Positions 39,554 through 48,200 of a stretch of 64,000 nucleotides of DNA are shown piece after piece (position 1 is the stretch's first letter; each line of letters opens with the position of its first letter). This DNA comes from Agelaius tricolor (taxonomy: Eukaryota > Chordata > Aves > Passeriformes > Icteridae), in contig JALJCS010000006.1 of NCBI GenBank assembly GCA_023055355.1, forward strand, positions 34,937,001-35,001,000. Reading direction: 5' to 3'. Under the pieces are notes generated by a model, which was not told the origin of the DNA, ran no database searches, and worked only from the letters and a program-made list of their open reading frames with translations. Position numbers and translations under genes: made by a program.

Positions 39554-39580
39554 GGGAGGGGTGCGGGGAGGGGGCGCGGG
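39554..39580 (+). promoter_or_regulatory. G-quadruplex motif upstream of KCNH8 ATG
   Basis: Four G-runs of 3, 4, 4 and 5 bases (39554-39556, 39558-39561, 39565-39568, 39570-39574), separated by loops of 1, 3 and 1 nt, form a canonical quadruplex motif, with a fifth run at 39578-39580. It is on the coding strand about 255 nt before the start codon, so it lies in the core promoter or the 5'UTR. The folding potential is read from the sequence; a regulatory effect is inference. Confidence 0.5.
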
Positions 39581-39696
39581 CGCTGCCGGCCGGGGGCGCG
39601 GCCCCGCACCTGTGCGCGGTCCCGGGGCGGGAGCGCCGTGCGAGGCCGGGGCTGACGAGCGGGGGGCTCCCGGCGCCGGAGGCGGCGCGGCGGCAT

Positions 39697-39750
39697 CCCC
39701 ATCCTCCTTCTCCTCCCTATCCCTCCGCCTCCTCCCTCCCTACCTTCCCC
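39697..39750 (+). other. Polypyrimidine tract in presumed KCNH8 5'UTR
   Basis: A run made almost only of C and T, built of CCTCC/CCCTCC units, sits about 80-130 nt upstream of the start codon. The opposite strand is purine-only over most of it. Such tracts can be promoter initiator or nuclease-hypersensitive sites, or bind CU-rich RNA-binding proteins. No function is established here. Confidence 0.4.
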
Positions 39751-39800
39751 CGGGCGCCCTCTGCACTTTCTTCTCGAGCCACCCTCGGAGACAAACTTTG

Positions 39801-39896
39801 ATGGGGAACCTCGCACCGCGCTGGAAAAATGCCGGTTATGAAGGGATTATTGGCACCCCAGAACACCTTCCTCGACACCATCGCCACCCGGTTTGA
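39801..39896 (+). promoter_or_regulatory. Upstream ORF overlapping the KCNH8 start codon
   Basis: An ATG at 39801 opens a 31-codon frame ending with TGA at 39894-39896. It lies 28 nt upstream of the channel ATG in a different frame, so it overlaps the first 68 nt of the KCNH8 coding sequence. There is no other ATG between 39,340 and 39,800, so for any start site in that interval this is the first AUG of the mRNA. Its context is moderate (T at -3, G at +4); the KCNH8 AUG has A at -3 and C at +4. Overlapping uORFs usually reduce main-frame translation and force leaky scanning. Use of this uORF is an inference. Confidence 0.55.
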
Positions 39897-39904
39897 CGGC
39901 ACAC
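39829..39904 (+). CDS. KCNH8: KCNH8 (ELK-type voltage-gated K+ channel), coding part of exon 1 only
   Basis: This exon encodes the first 25 residues (start [14 protein letters not shown], end RFDGT) plus the first base of codon 26. The peptide is the N-terminal cap of the PAS (eag) domain of ELK-family KCNH channels, which are plasma-membrane potassium channels with six transmembrane segments, a PAS domain and a C-terminal cyclic-nucleotide-binding-homology domain. From family knowledge the next residue is His; the exon ends in C, so a codon CAY split across a phase-1 intron fits. The start is fixed by an in-frame TGA at 39799, ten codons upstream, and an A at position -3. A second Met is codon 4. 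KCNH4 shares this start, as far as I recall, while KCNH3 begins MPAM. The AT-rich desert and an intron longer than 24 kb favour KCNH8 over KCNH4, which is a compact gene on a GC-rich microchromosome in birds. The remaining exons lie beyond 64,000. Confidence 0.88.
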
Positions 39905-39910
39905 GTGAGT
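39905..39910 (+). other. KCNH8: Splice donor of KCNH8 intron 1
   Basis: The sequence CAC|GTGAGT matches the U1 consensus at +1 to +6. The frame stays open past it to a stop at 40027-40029, but the residues after the donor (RESGLG) diverge from the family's HSNF, so the exon ends here. No matching acceptor and second exon (starting with the rest of His, then Ser-Asn-Phe) was seen downstream, so intron 1 runs past the window end. Confidence 0.87.
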
Positions 39911-40390
39911 CCGGGCTGGGGCTCCGGACTGCCGGAGAAGGGGATGCACGGGGGGCATTGCGCGCACGGTGGGAGCTTCCTCTTCCCTCCGCCCCCCGGG
40001 GGTTCCCTGGTACCAGAAGCCGGCAATGAGGAAGGCGAGGCGAGGGAGCTCCCAACCTCTCTCTCCTGCCTGGCTTCTCCACAGCTTTGCAGGCGAGGAG
40101 GGCGCCAGGTCCCCTCCGCCTTCCATGCCCTGCGCGGGGGCTCGGAGGGGCTGAAGCCCGGCTCCCTGCGGGAAAGTTGCGCGCTGCACTGGGGCTTCCC
40201 CGGGCAGCCGAGAGACCGCCCGGGAAAGGCACGCTCAGAGCCTGGGCAGGGCTTTGCTAGGAGGGTTGAGGAATCTATTTTGTTAAGTACCCCCAGCCTT
40301 GAGGGGGTTCGAAATGTCCCCAAAAGCTGAATTTCTGCGAGTCGAGCTCAGCAGTGGCAGCAGCTGTTGCAGGGCGTTGTGGAGACAGGC

Positions 40391-40406
40391 GGGCGGGCGG
40401 GCGGGG
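40391..40406 (+). other. GGGC tandem repeat with G-quadruplex motif at start of intron 1
   Basis: Four copies of GGGC/GGGG in a row (GGG runs at 40391, 40395, 40399 and 40403) give a minimal quadruplex with 1-nt loops. It lies about 490 nt inside intron 1 on the transcribed-sense strand. A GGCGGT-type short repeat follows at about 40,421-40,444. This is a CpG-island microsatellite and could vary in length between individuals. Confidence 0.5.
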
Positions 40407-42402
40407 ACCGAGGGCCCCCAGGCGGCGGTGGCAGCGGTGGCGGCCCGGCTGCAGGACCACGGACAGGTCCCGGCCCGGGAGGGGCCCGGCCCGGCTCGGC
40501 TCCGCTCCTCCCGCGCCTGGCAGCTCCCCCGGCCGGGCGCTGCCTTCGCCGGCACGGCTGGCGTGCTCCCCCTCCGGCCCTGCGGGGGGACCCGCCCGTA
40601 TCCTGACTTTTCTTTCTGCTTTAACGGGGCTCGCGCATAATAAAAGGAGCAGGGAGATAGCGGATTTGGGCGAAAATGGACTGCCTTCCCTTTAATTCCC
40701 TTTTAAGAAATCTAGACATCAACAGTGGAGAATAAACAAACTCGGATTTGAGTTGCTGTTAGCTGTTTCTTGACTGAAAACATTGCTATCTAATTGGTTT
40801 GGTATCTTCTTGATTATTGGCATTCCCTCTATGGTTCAATTACTGCGTGATTAAGACAGCTGAAGTGTGATTACTGAATCAGCAAGTTGTAAAACGTCAA
40901 GAAAATGATGCAGTTACAGAGATCAATTGCAGAGAAGCACAGAACTGCATTATAACTGCTCTGCTAGTCTGAGGATACACAGATAATTATGATCCAGGGT
41001 TGTGTGTAACTGATACTTCACTATAAAGCAATCTCTTGTAAGACTACTTAGATGTACCTTTAAATTCCTTTGACTACAGAGCTCAAAGACTTTTCCCCCC
41101 ATCCTCCAACCCTTTATTTCTACAAAGTGTATGGGTATTATTTACTGCATATTGGAGCATGTGGCTCTTATTAGAGTTTTGTTGCTGATACTGCCATTTG
41201 CCAGAGAAGCAATCCTTCCCCTCTTTGTGCTCAGGACCCTCCCCCTTCACAATGGTTTCCTTTCAAAGGATGGAGCACACAGCCTGTGAGCTGTACACAC
41301 AAACACTTCACATATTCTATACTGTTCTTCAAAGATTCAATTTAGCAAGCAACCTTAGTGACGACATCCAGGTCTCTATTTAATAAAAACACCAGAAAAA
41401 TGTCTAATCCCCATCTTCTCAGTGACACCAACAGGCGAGTGTGGCAGAAAGCTCTTTTCTTAGCTGGATTCTACACCCATATTGAGCTCCTTTTTAAGAC
41501 AATAATTTTGGTGACTTTCATAAAGTGAAGGACTGACCTTTTCTTAAACAAAAAACAGACCCCAGCATCTTACATTGAAATTTAATGCTAACAACTCATC
41601 TGCTTTTTTCCTGGGATATAATTGAAAAAGAATGTAATTAGGTGTTTAAGTTCACCAGAGAGTACAGCACATTATCTATTTATTAGAGTCATTGAAATAT
41701 TTCTTTTTAGTTAGCTTTCCAGAATCTGGTTTAAATATTAAACAGGTGTGTTCTAGAAGTTGTCATTGTATGATTATTGGCATGTGAAATATTCCAGGGC
41801 GTCCATACAGAAAGATGTTCTATGTACTATGTGGTTTTACACCTCGAAAAACTTTGCAGGAAGATACTACTCTATGGAAAACTGCTGGCATGTCTCTTAA
41901 AATACAGAATAATGTAACATCTCCTTTAGAGCATTAAAATGATGAATCAGCTTCATGTCATCTGAAGCAAAGTTTCAGAAATAGAAATTATTTCAGTTCA
42001 GAAACAGCTCACCTGCTTTGTTGCTTTGGAAGTGCCAAATTAAAATATAAAATTAATTCATCTTTAACTGGCCAAAAAAAATTCAAATAAAAAAGCACAA
42101 TTTTTCAAAACATGTGTACATATCTGAAAATCAAGTAGAAAAATTAAAACCAATTTATTTTTCATTTAAATTACCTGTGTGGCTGGTATTCCTGAGCTTG
42201 CTCAGGTGGCTAAAGCTAGAAGTAGTACCCATGGCTAATCCTTGTAGGAATCAGTCCCATGCCTTACTAGTTTTATGGGTGATACAGTCTGTGCAAAGAG
42301 TAGGATTGATACATGACACTGAACCTGAGGTTATGTTTCACAAACTTTGACCTCCCACATGCTGATATTTAAATGTTAAAATACTGTCTCATGTCCAATG
42401 TC

Positions 42403-42433
42403 TTTTTTTTCTTTTTTTTTTTTTTTTTTTTTT
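42403..42433. repeat. Long T run (T8 C T22)
   Basis: A homopolymer T tract broken by one C. No retroposon body or target duplication is visible. Confidence 0.8.
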
Positions 42434-42886
42434 GCTGTTGGTCTAATACAGTCTGTAGTTAACAGACCTCTTTTCAGTTTAAGCCTCTGGGAAGGATATA
42501 TTATGTTGTCATCAGTGATAGACTAATCCACCAATGCATCTTTAATCCAGAAGAGGGATAATTCTAATTCCGGGCAAAAGTGCAAGAAGGGATTCCAGAT
42601 AATATTAGAAAATATGCTTTGGTTTGCACAGAATTTTCAAAATTTCATTGACAGATCTTTTTCAACTATACTACTGCAGTGTCTTATGTCTAAAAATTTC
42701 ACTATGAAATACTGCATATCTCAAAAAAATGTATAAAACAAATTCTTGGCAGGTGCTTCAGCTGCTCAGAATCCTCCCAGTAGATTTTTTTTTCCAGTAT
42801 GTTACACATCAGTTTTCTTTACATATAAAACCAATAATATGTGCTAAAGAAAGCAATTAGATAAATTTTGGGGTTACTATTAGCTG

Positions 42887-42913
42887 TGCAGGAGATTGCA
42901 GAAATCTCCTGCA
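42887..42913. repeat. Perfect 11-bp inverted repeat (hairpin)
   Basis: TGCAGGAGATT (42887-42897) and its exact reverse complement AATCTCCTGCA (42903-42913) flank a 5-nt spacer. It lies in the KCNH8 intron, so the pre-mRNA would carry the hairpin. The stem is shorter than a typical microRNA precursor and lacks the longer paired flanks, so I do not call a microRNA. Confidence 0.6.
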
Positions 42914-43458
42914 AATTTCCCATTACCTGTGTTGCGCATGTGGAAGAGCAGCATTAAAGGTTTGCTTCTCTGGATTTCCATGGCAGAGCTCTTGGCTCTG
43001 CCTGTGTGCTGTTATACAGACACCTTCTTCCAACTCAAAAATATCTTTTGTGGTCCTGACACCTTAATTTAATGGTTTCTCACAATGTTTTCCTCTCTAT
43101 CCAAAATATAAACACTAAGTCATCCAAAGACTTTTTACCCTCTCTGTTAACAATGTGTTTATTGCCTATGTGGAAAACAAACATAAGCATTTCAAATGAG
43201 TGGTGTGGGGTTTAGGGGGTTTTGTTGGTTTAGTTTTGTTTTGCTTTTGATATTTTCGAGATAAAATAACATTTTAAAGTGTGAAAATGTAAGCCTATAA
43301 TTAATCCCACCACGAAATATTATGAAACTGAATGTCTGAAGTGAGTTATTACACTTCAAGCTTTTGAATGGAAAATTTGCATATTGTTGCTTCTTAACCC
43401 TATTTAGATTAGACAAAGCATTCAGAAATAGTTAGGAAATTATGTTCTATTGTTTCCA

Positions 43459-43483
43459 TATATATATATATATACACACATAC
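43459..43483. repeat. AT/AC microsatellite in intron 1
   Basis: Alternating TA units followed by ACAC and ACAT. Low-complexity and probably polymorphic. Confidence 0.8.
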
Positions 43484-44547
43484 ATAAATATTCTTCATGC
43501 ACTATTTATTTATTTTAATAGATTAAATACACACCAAAGTGGTGGTTTCTGGAAATTTGTGAGACTTTCTCAGGGAGTAAAGTTAACAGAGATTCAGCAA
43601 ATAGCCTTATTAATTTGTATTTAAAAAAGAACAACAATTTTGTGTACGGTTATACTATGAAATGACAGCTGAAGTTCTATAATTATCTCCTGTCTGTCAT
43701 ATGTGATCAGATTCCAAATTAAGTGTGTACTTCACATTCTTATTGACAATTTAACACTATCCAACCTGAAGATCAAGCTGAGTAAACTTCTTCTTGCTCG
43801 GTGTCAATGGTGATAATTTGTTAATTCTCTATTTGCTGAACAACTTCTACACTCAAATATATTTTCCAATTAAAGTCGTGCTTAAGTACTAACAAAAGGA
43901 TCTTTGCACCTAAACAGCAATTTTCATAACTGTTTGGTTTTTTTTCCTTCCTGAAAAATGGAATCAGTTTTCTGATTGTTTTAGTTACCCTTGAGGTATG
44001 ATTGAAAAGCATCTGACGAGAACCTACAGTTTTAAGCACACCAAAAGTGATGTCAGCACACTTCTGCTGGCACTGTGGGTAGAATCAGGTTGTCTCTTTT
44101 ACATCATTGTCAGTTGGTAGAGAGTTGAAAGCCTTTGTATGCAGTGATCTTTCCAGATTGCAGGGTCAGATTCCTCCCCCACTCTTTCCCAGCTACCCCC
44201 AGCACTTGCCTTCCTGTCTCACAAACAAACTGGTGATGTCTGCTAAGTTGAACCAGTGAACTAACACTTTCTGCAACTTTGTTGTCAAATTCTCTCTCAT
44301 TCAGGGTGAATCCTGTCCTCTCTACACCAGTCAATGTGCTGCTTAATAGTATCACAAAAACTTCAAAAGCAGAAAAGTGCTTAAAGTGCTTCTTGGCTGC
44401 CTGGGGGTTCTCCCTCAAAAACGGGCTCAAGGAATTGCAGCAGTGTCAGATGTAGGGAAGCAACAATTGAGTTTCCAGGGGGAGGAAGCTTTTCATCAGG
44501 CTCCAGGATCAGAATGTTCCACCTGACAAAGACAAAATATGCTCCAA

Positions 44548-45205
44548 TTACACACTGGGAGCAGAGTGGCTGCAAAGCTGCCCAGCAGAAAAGTCCCTTG
44601 GGGTGCTGGATGACAGCTGGCTGAACATGAGCCAGCGTGTGCCCAGGTGGCCAAGAAGGCCACTGACATCCTGGCCTGTATTAGGAATTGTGGGGCCAGG
44701 AGGACCAGGGCAGTGATCATAGACCATACATGGCACTGGTGAGGCTGTACCTTAAACACAGTGTCCAGTTCTGGGCCCCTCAGTTCAGGAAGGACATTGG
44801 GGTGCTGGGGTGGGTATGGAGCAGGACAATGAAGCTGGTGAAGGGTCTGGAGAGAATGTCCTATGAGGAGCAGCTGAGGGAGCTGGGGTTGTTTAGCCAG
44901 GAGGAAAGGAGGCTCAGGGAGACCTTATCACTGTCTACAACTGCCTAAAAGGAGGCTGTAGCCAGATGGGGATGGGTCTCTTCTCCCAGGCAACCAGTGA
45001 TGGGATGAGAGGACACAGTCTCAAGCTGTCCTAGGGGAAGCTTAGGTTGCACTTTAGAAAGAAATTTATCACTATCCCTGCATGTGTAAGGAAAGCCTGG
45101 ATATGGCACTTGGTGTAAACGTGGTGGTGTTCAGTCCTAGGTTGGACTTGATGATCTCAGAGGTATTTTCCAACTGAGTTGATTCTGAGATTCTGTAAAA
45201 TCCTG
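44548..45205 (+). mobile_element. CR1 LINE fragment: reverse-transcriptase C-terminus and 3'UTR, plus strand
   Basis: The left edge carries the CR1 word CACACTGGGAGCAGAGTGGCT. A frame at 44688-44948 retains the typical CR1 ORF2 end: [13 protein letters not shown], then [19 protein letters not shown], then [12 protein letters not shown]. Next come the conserved GGAGGCTGTAGC and GTCTCTTCTCCCAGGCAACC boxes and the tail GGTTGGACTTGATGATCTC ending in degenerate ATTCTGTG-type 8-mers near 45,200. Relative to the usual CR1 3'UTR, the block with GGTCAGGCATTGGAACAGG and GCTGCCCAGGGAAGTGG is missing, apparently an internal deletion near 45,065-45,075. The copy is 5'-truncated and cannot move by itself. 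It sits in sense orientation inside KCNH8 intron 1. Confidence 0.93.
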
Positions 45206-48200
45206 TGACCAAGGAAGGGTGACTCAAACTGTGATAAGCACTGATCAAATTCAAAGAGACTTCAAAGCAGTGACAGTGGAAAATCTGGTGGTCTGTCAAA
45301 CTGTCCTTCTGAAGGAATAAGAGCAGGGAAGCTGGTCAAATTCTTTGTCATAGAGATGGGGTGAGCTGGCCAGAGGGAAATTTCCAAAGATACTTCTATT
45401 CTTGCTCCTATGTTAATGCAGAATTGTTTAGTGCTTTTACTCATATCCTTGAATAAGTAAATAATGTGGTGTTGTGAATTAATTGTTTGTCACTGGAAAA
45501 ATATACAGTCAACACTGGAAAGAATATTGCCTGTTGTCAGCTCAGAGCCTCAAAAAAGCAGACCTTGCCTCTCTTGACTTTTCTCTGAAAGATGTGACCA
45601 GCACTTCACCTTCCTGTAGCTCCATTACTAAAAAAGGCAAATATGATTTTTAATATAAACCAGGGATTGGATGCTGGAACCTGTTTTGTATAGTTGCTCT
45701 TTGCTGGAAGTAACCAAGCGGCTAGATTAGGCAGCTAACTGGAAGATCTTTTCCTCTTCTTTTGGCACAAGTTTTGGGGGTGTAGAACTTCATAATTTGA
45801 GGTCAGTTTATCTGTTTTTCTTCACTTTCAGCAGTTAGAGTAACTTCTGATTCTAGCTTGAGCTAAAATTGGACCTGAAATATGGAAGGGTTTCAAGGCA
45901 TCTTAAGACCATGTTTTGCTTAATTTTTCAGTTCTAGTCCCAAGGATCTGATTCAAGAAAACAAAAATGTATTCAGGCATTATTTTTAATGTGCAATCAC
46001 TTTAAAACCATGAAAAATGGTCATTACTGTATATTTTATTCAGAGTCGATGTTATTGCTAGAAAAAATACTGATATATTCAAATTCCTGGGTGATGTTCT
46101 CTTATTTTTTGCTAGACAGAAATAGGGCAGGATAACAATTCTGTAGTTACTCCATTCAGAGGCTATATAATTCAGTAATCACACTGATCTTAGATTAGTA
46201 TTATAAATATAAAGTTGGACTAATAGCACACATCATTACTTCAGAAATAAACCCTGTATTTGAATTCAAGGCAAGCATTTGAGATTTAAGAGTGAAAACA
46301 TGCATTAAATAAGGGGTATTTTCTTCCTGAGTAACAAAAGAATATTATCTTCTATATTGTTTTTGGGTAGAAACCTGATTCACAGTGCAGTGATCAAATC
46401 AAATCTGTATATTTGAAGTTACATATATTTGAATGAACGTGTACTTTGTGTGAGTGGAAGAAATATTTTAGTGTTTCTAAACCATAGAAGATTATCTGGA
46501 TTCCCACTGGAGAGTTTCTGTAAATGTCCCTTTATTCCCTTCCCCAGACATATATTACTTTTTTCTCGGTCTACGCATTTCAATGAATAAATAGATTTAT
46601 CCTGGAAACAGATTTCTCTTATTGTTATCATTACATTTGTACATTCAACTTCTATTTTATCAATTTTTTATTTTGTTTGTGCAGGTAGCAATTCTATATG
46701 CATTCCCAGTTGTTTTTGGATGTAAAAGAAAGGTGCTCAGAGTATTTTTCAGGGCTCTAAAGAGTAGAAATGCAACAAAAACACTGCCTCAAGCACATGT
46801 AGGGGTGTAAACAAATAGATGTACATGAATATATTAAAATAAATCAGGCAAGATAGGGGTTTACAGAGCATTCACTGCTCCTAGTACTAGTCTGAGGAAA
46901 TGAATTTTTGGAAGGAAAACAAGGTACATATATTACACGTGCTGTAGCCTGGAAAAGGTTAACAAAGACAGTTGCTACAGCAGTTTTGCATCATCACAAG
47001 CAAGCTCATCTTACCTTGTGTTAAAGTGACTAAAAGAAAAAGCAGGTAAGGAATAACCTGCTCACAGAATAATTTTGTTTCTTGCCCACTCAATCTAAAA
47101 ATAAATAAATAAGAAATATGGAAAAAAGAAAGGATGGCAAGGGAAGAGAGTGGGGGTGGGGGTAGGGGACGCACAGCAAGATAAAGAAACAAACACAACA
47201 TTCTCAAATCTCAGAGAGGAGAGAGATTTCCTTAACAGCAAAAAAAAAAAAAAAAAAAAGTCTTCTTTTGGGCTTTATCTTGCCAAGAGTTTCTGGCTCC
47301 TTCTGTTTTCTGGGACTGATAGTAGTATTCAAAGACTTTGGAACAGGTGCTGTTCTTAAAATACAAGCGCATTCAACGTTGAACTTGACATTAAATATCA
47401 TCTGAGCATCCCTAAAGCTTAATGCTGGCTGTCAATCATTTCAGGGACAGCTGAAGACAATTGTGTTATGGAGAAATATGTTGTCTTCTCTGTTGATCTT
47501 TTGAAGAGAAAACAGCTTCCAGTATGCCAGCACTCAATTAGCTTCCTCCTCAGGCCTTACTTCTGATGACTAGGAGTCTAGGATTATTTTGTTTTTTTCT
47601 CTTTTTTAAACCTATGGAAATGAAGAAGAATTCATTCTGAGCTGAAAAGACCTGAAATTCATTGTTATAGCTTTTTTTGGTGGCCTTTTCTTTTTGCCTT
47701 CCATCTCACTCAATAGTTAGTTATGATATGTGACTAGGCATCTTATTGCAAAAAAATGAATGAGAGTTCTGAGCTGGTCCTTGTGTTATTTATTTGATGT
47801 TTAGAATGAGAAAATTTGCTTTGGAATCAATTAGCTTGATTTTTTTTTTCCCCCTCTAAATGTCAGATAACTCCTGGACAAGTGATGAGTGTGTTTTTGC
47901 ATAAGTTCTGCCTTTTCTTACATTTTTAGTTAGGAATTTCTCACAATCTAGTTTAGGAATTTACACTGATAGGAAAAACAATAGAGAAACTATATTGTTT
48001 TAGAGGAAAATTTTTTTTCTGCAAAAGTAATCTTCTTTGTGGAAGATCAAAAGGACTCTTTGGAGAGTAAAAAACCTTCAAAATAATCATCACAGTGTAT
48101 CATTGACCAGCTGTTTTCTCTACTTTTTTGTGTGTTTTTTAATGGTTGAAATCAAAATACATGGTATTTTAATCCACATCTTTCTTTTTACTGTATGAAT

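Larger units (their letters stand above)
39310..40630. promoter_or_regulatory. CpG island with KCNH8 promoter, 5'UTR and start of intron 1
   Basis: Base composition changes abruptly from AT-rich to very GC- and CpG-rich near 39,310 and reverts near 40,630. The island contains Sp/KLF-type boxes (CCCCGCCCCACCC at 39433-39445, GGGGCGGGAG at 39624-39633), an NRF1-like TGCGCGCACGG near 39,959, and no convincing TATA box at a plausible distance, so a broad CpG-type promoter is expected. The transcription start cannot be fixed from sequence; it probably lies between about 39,400 and 39,780. Long open frames on both strands here are GC-rich, low-complexity frames rather than genes. Confidence 0.85.
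40640..44540. other. Intron 1 unique AT-rich sequence, first part
   Basis: No exon or transposon recognised. It holds the T run at 42,403, the hairpin at 42,887 and the AT/AC tract at 43,459. The stretch just after the CpG island (about 40,740-40,920) is unique and rich in TGATTA and CTAATTGG-type words and could be an intronic enhancer; this is only an impression from motif content. Confidence 0.6.

Noticed and set aside
39829..39904. Assignment of exon 1 to KCNH4
   Set aside because: The N-terminal peptide alone does not separate KCNH4 from KCNH8. KCNH4 is compact and GC-rich in birds, whereas this gene has a very long AT-rich first intron and lies beside a desert. The next exon would settle it.
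39304..40323. Several 110-171-codon open frames on both strands of the CpG island
   Set aside because: They are Pro/Arg/Gly/Ala-rich, mutually overlapping in different frames, match no family and follow from the lack of A/T-rich stop codons in GC-rich DNA. Only the 25-residue KCNH8 start is a recognised protein sequence.
47141..47168. G-quadruplex in intron 1
   Set aside because: Four G-runs are present, but the first loop is 8 nt, outside the usual 1-7 nt rule, and only three runs are tightly spaced.
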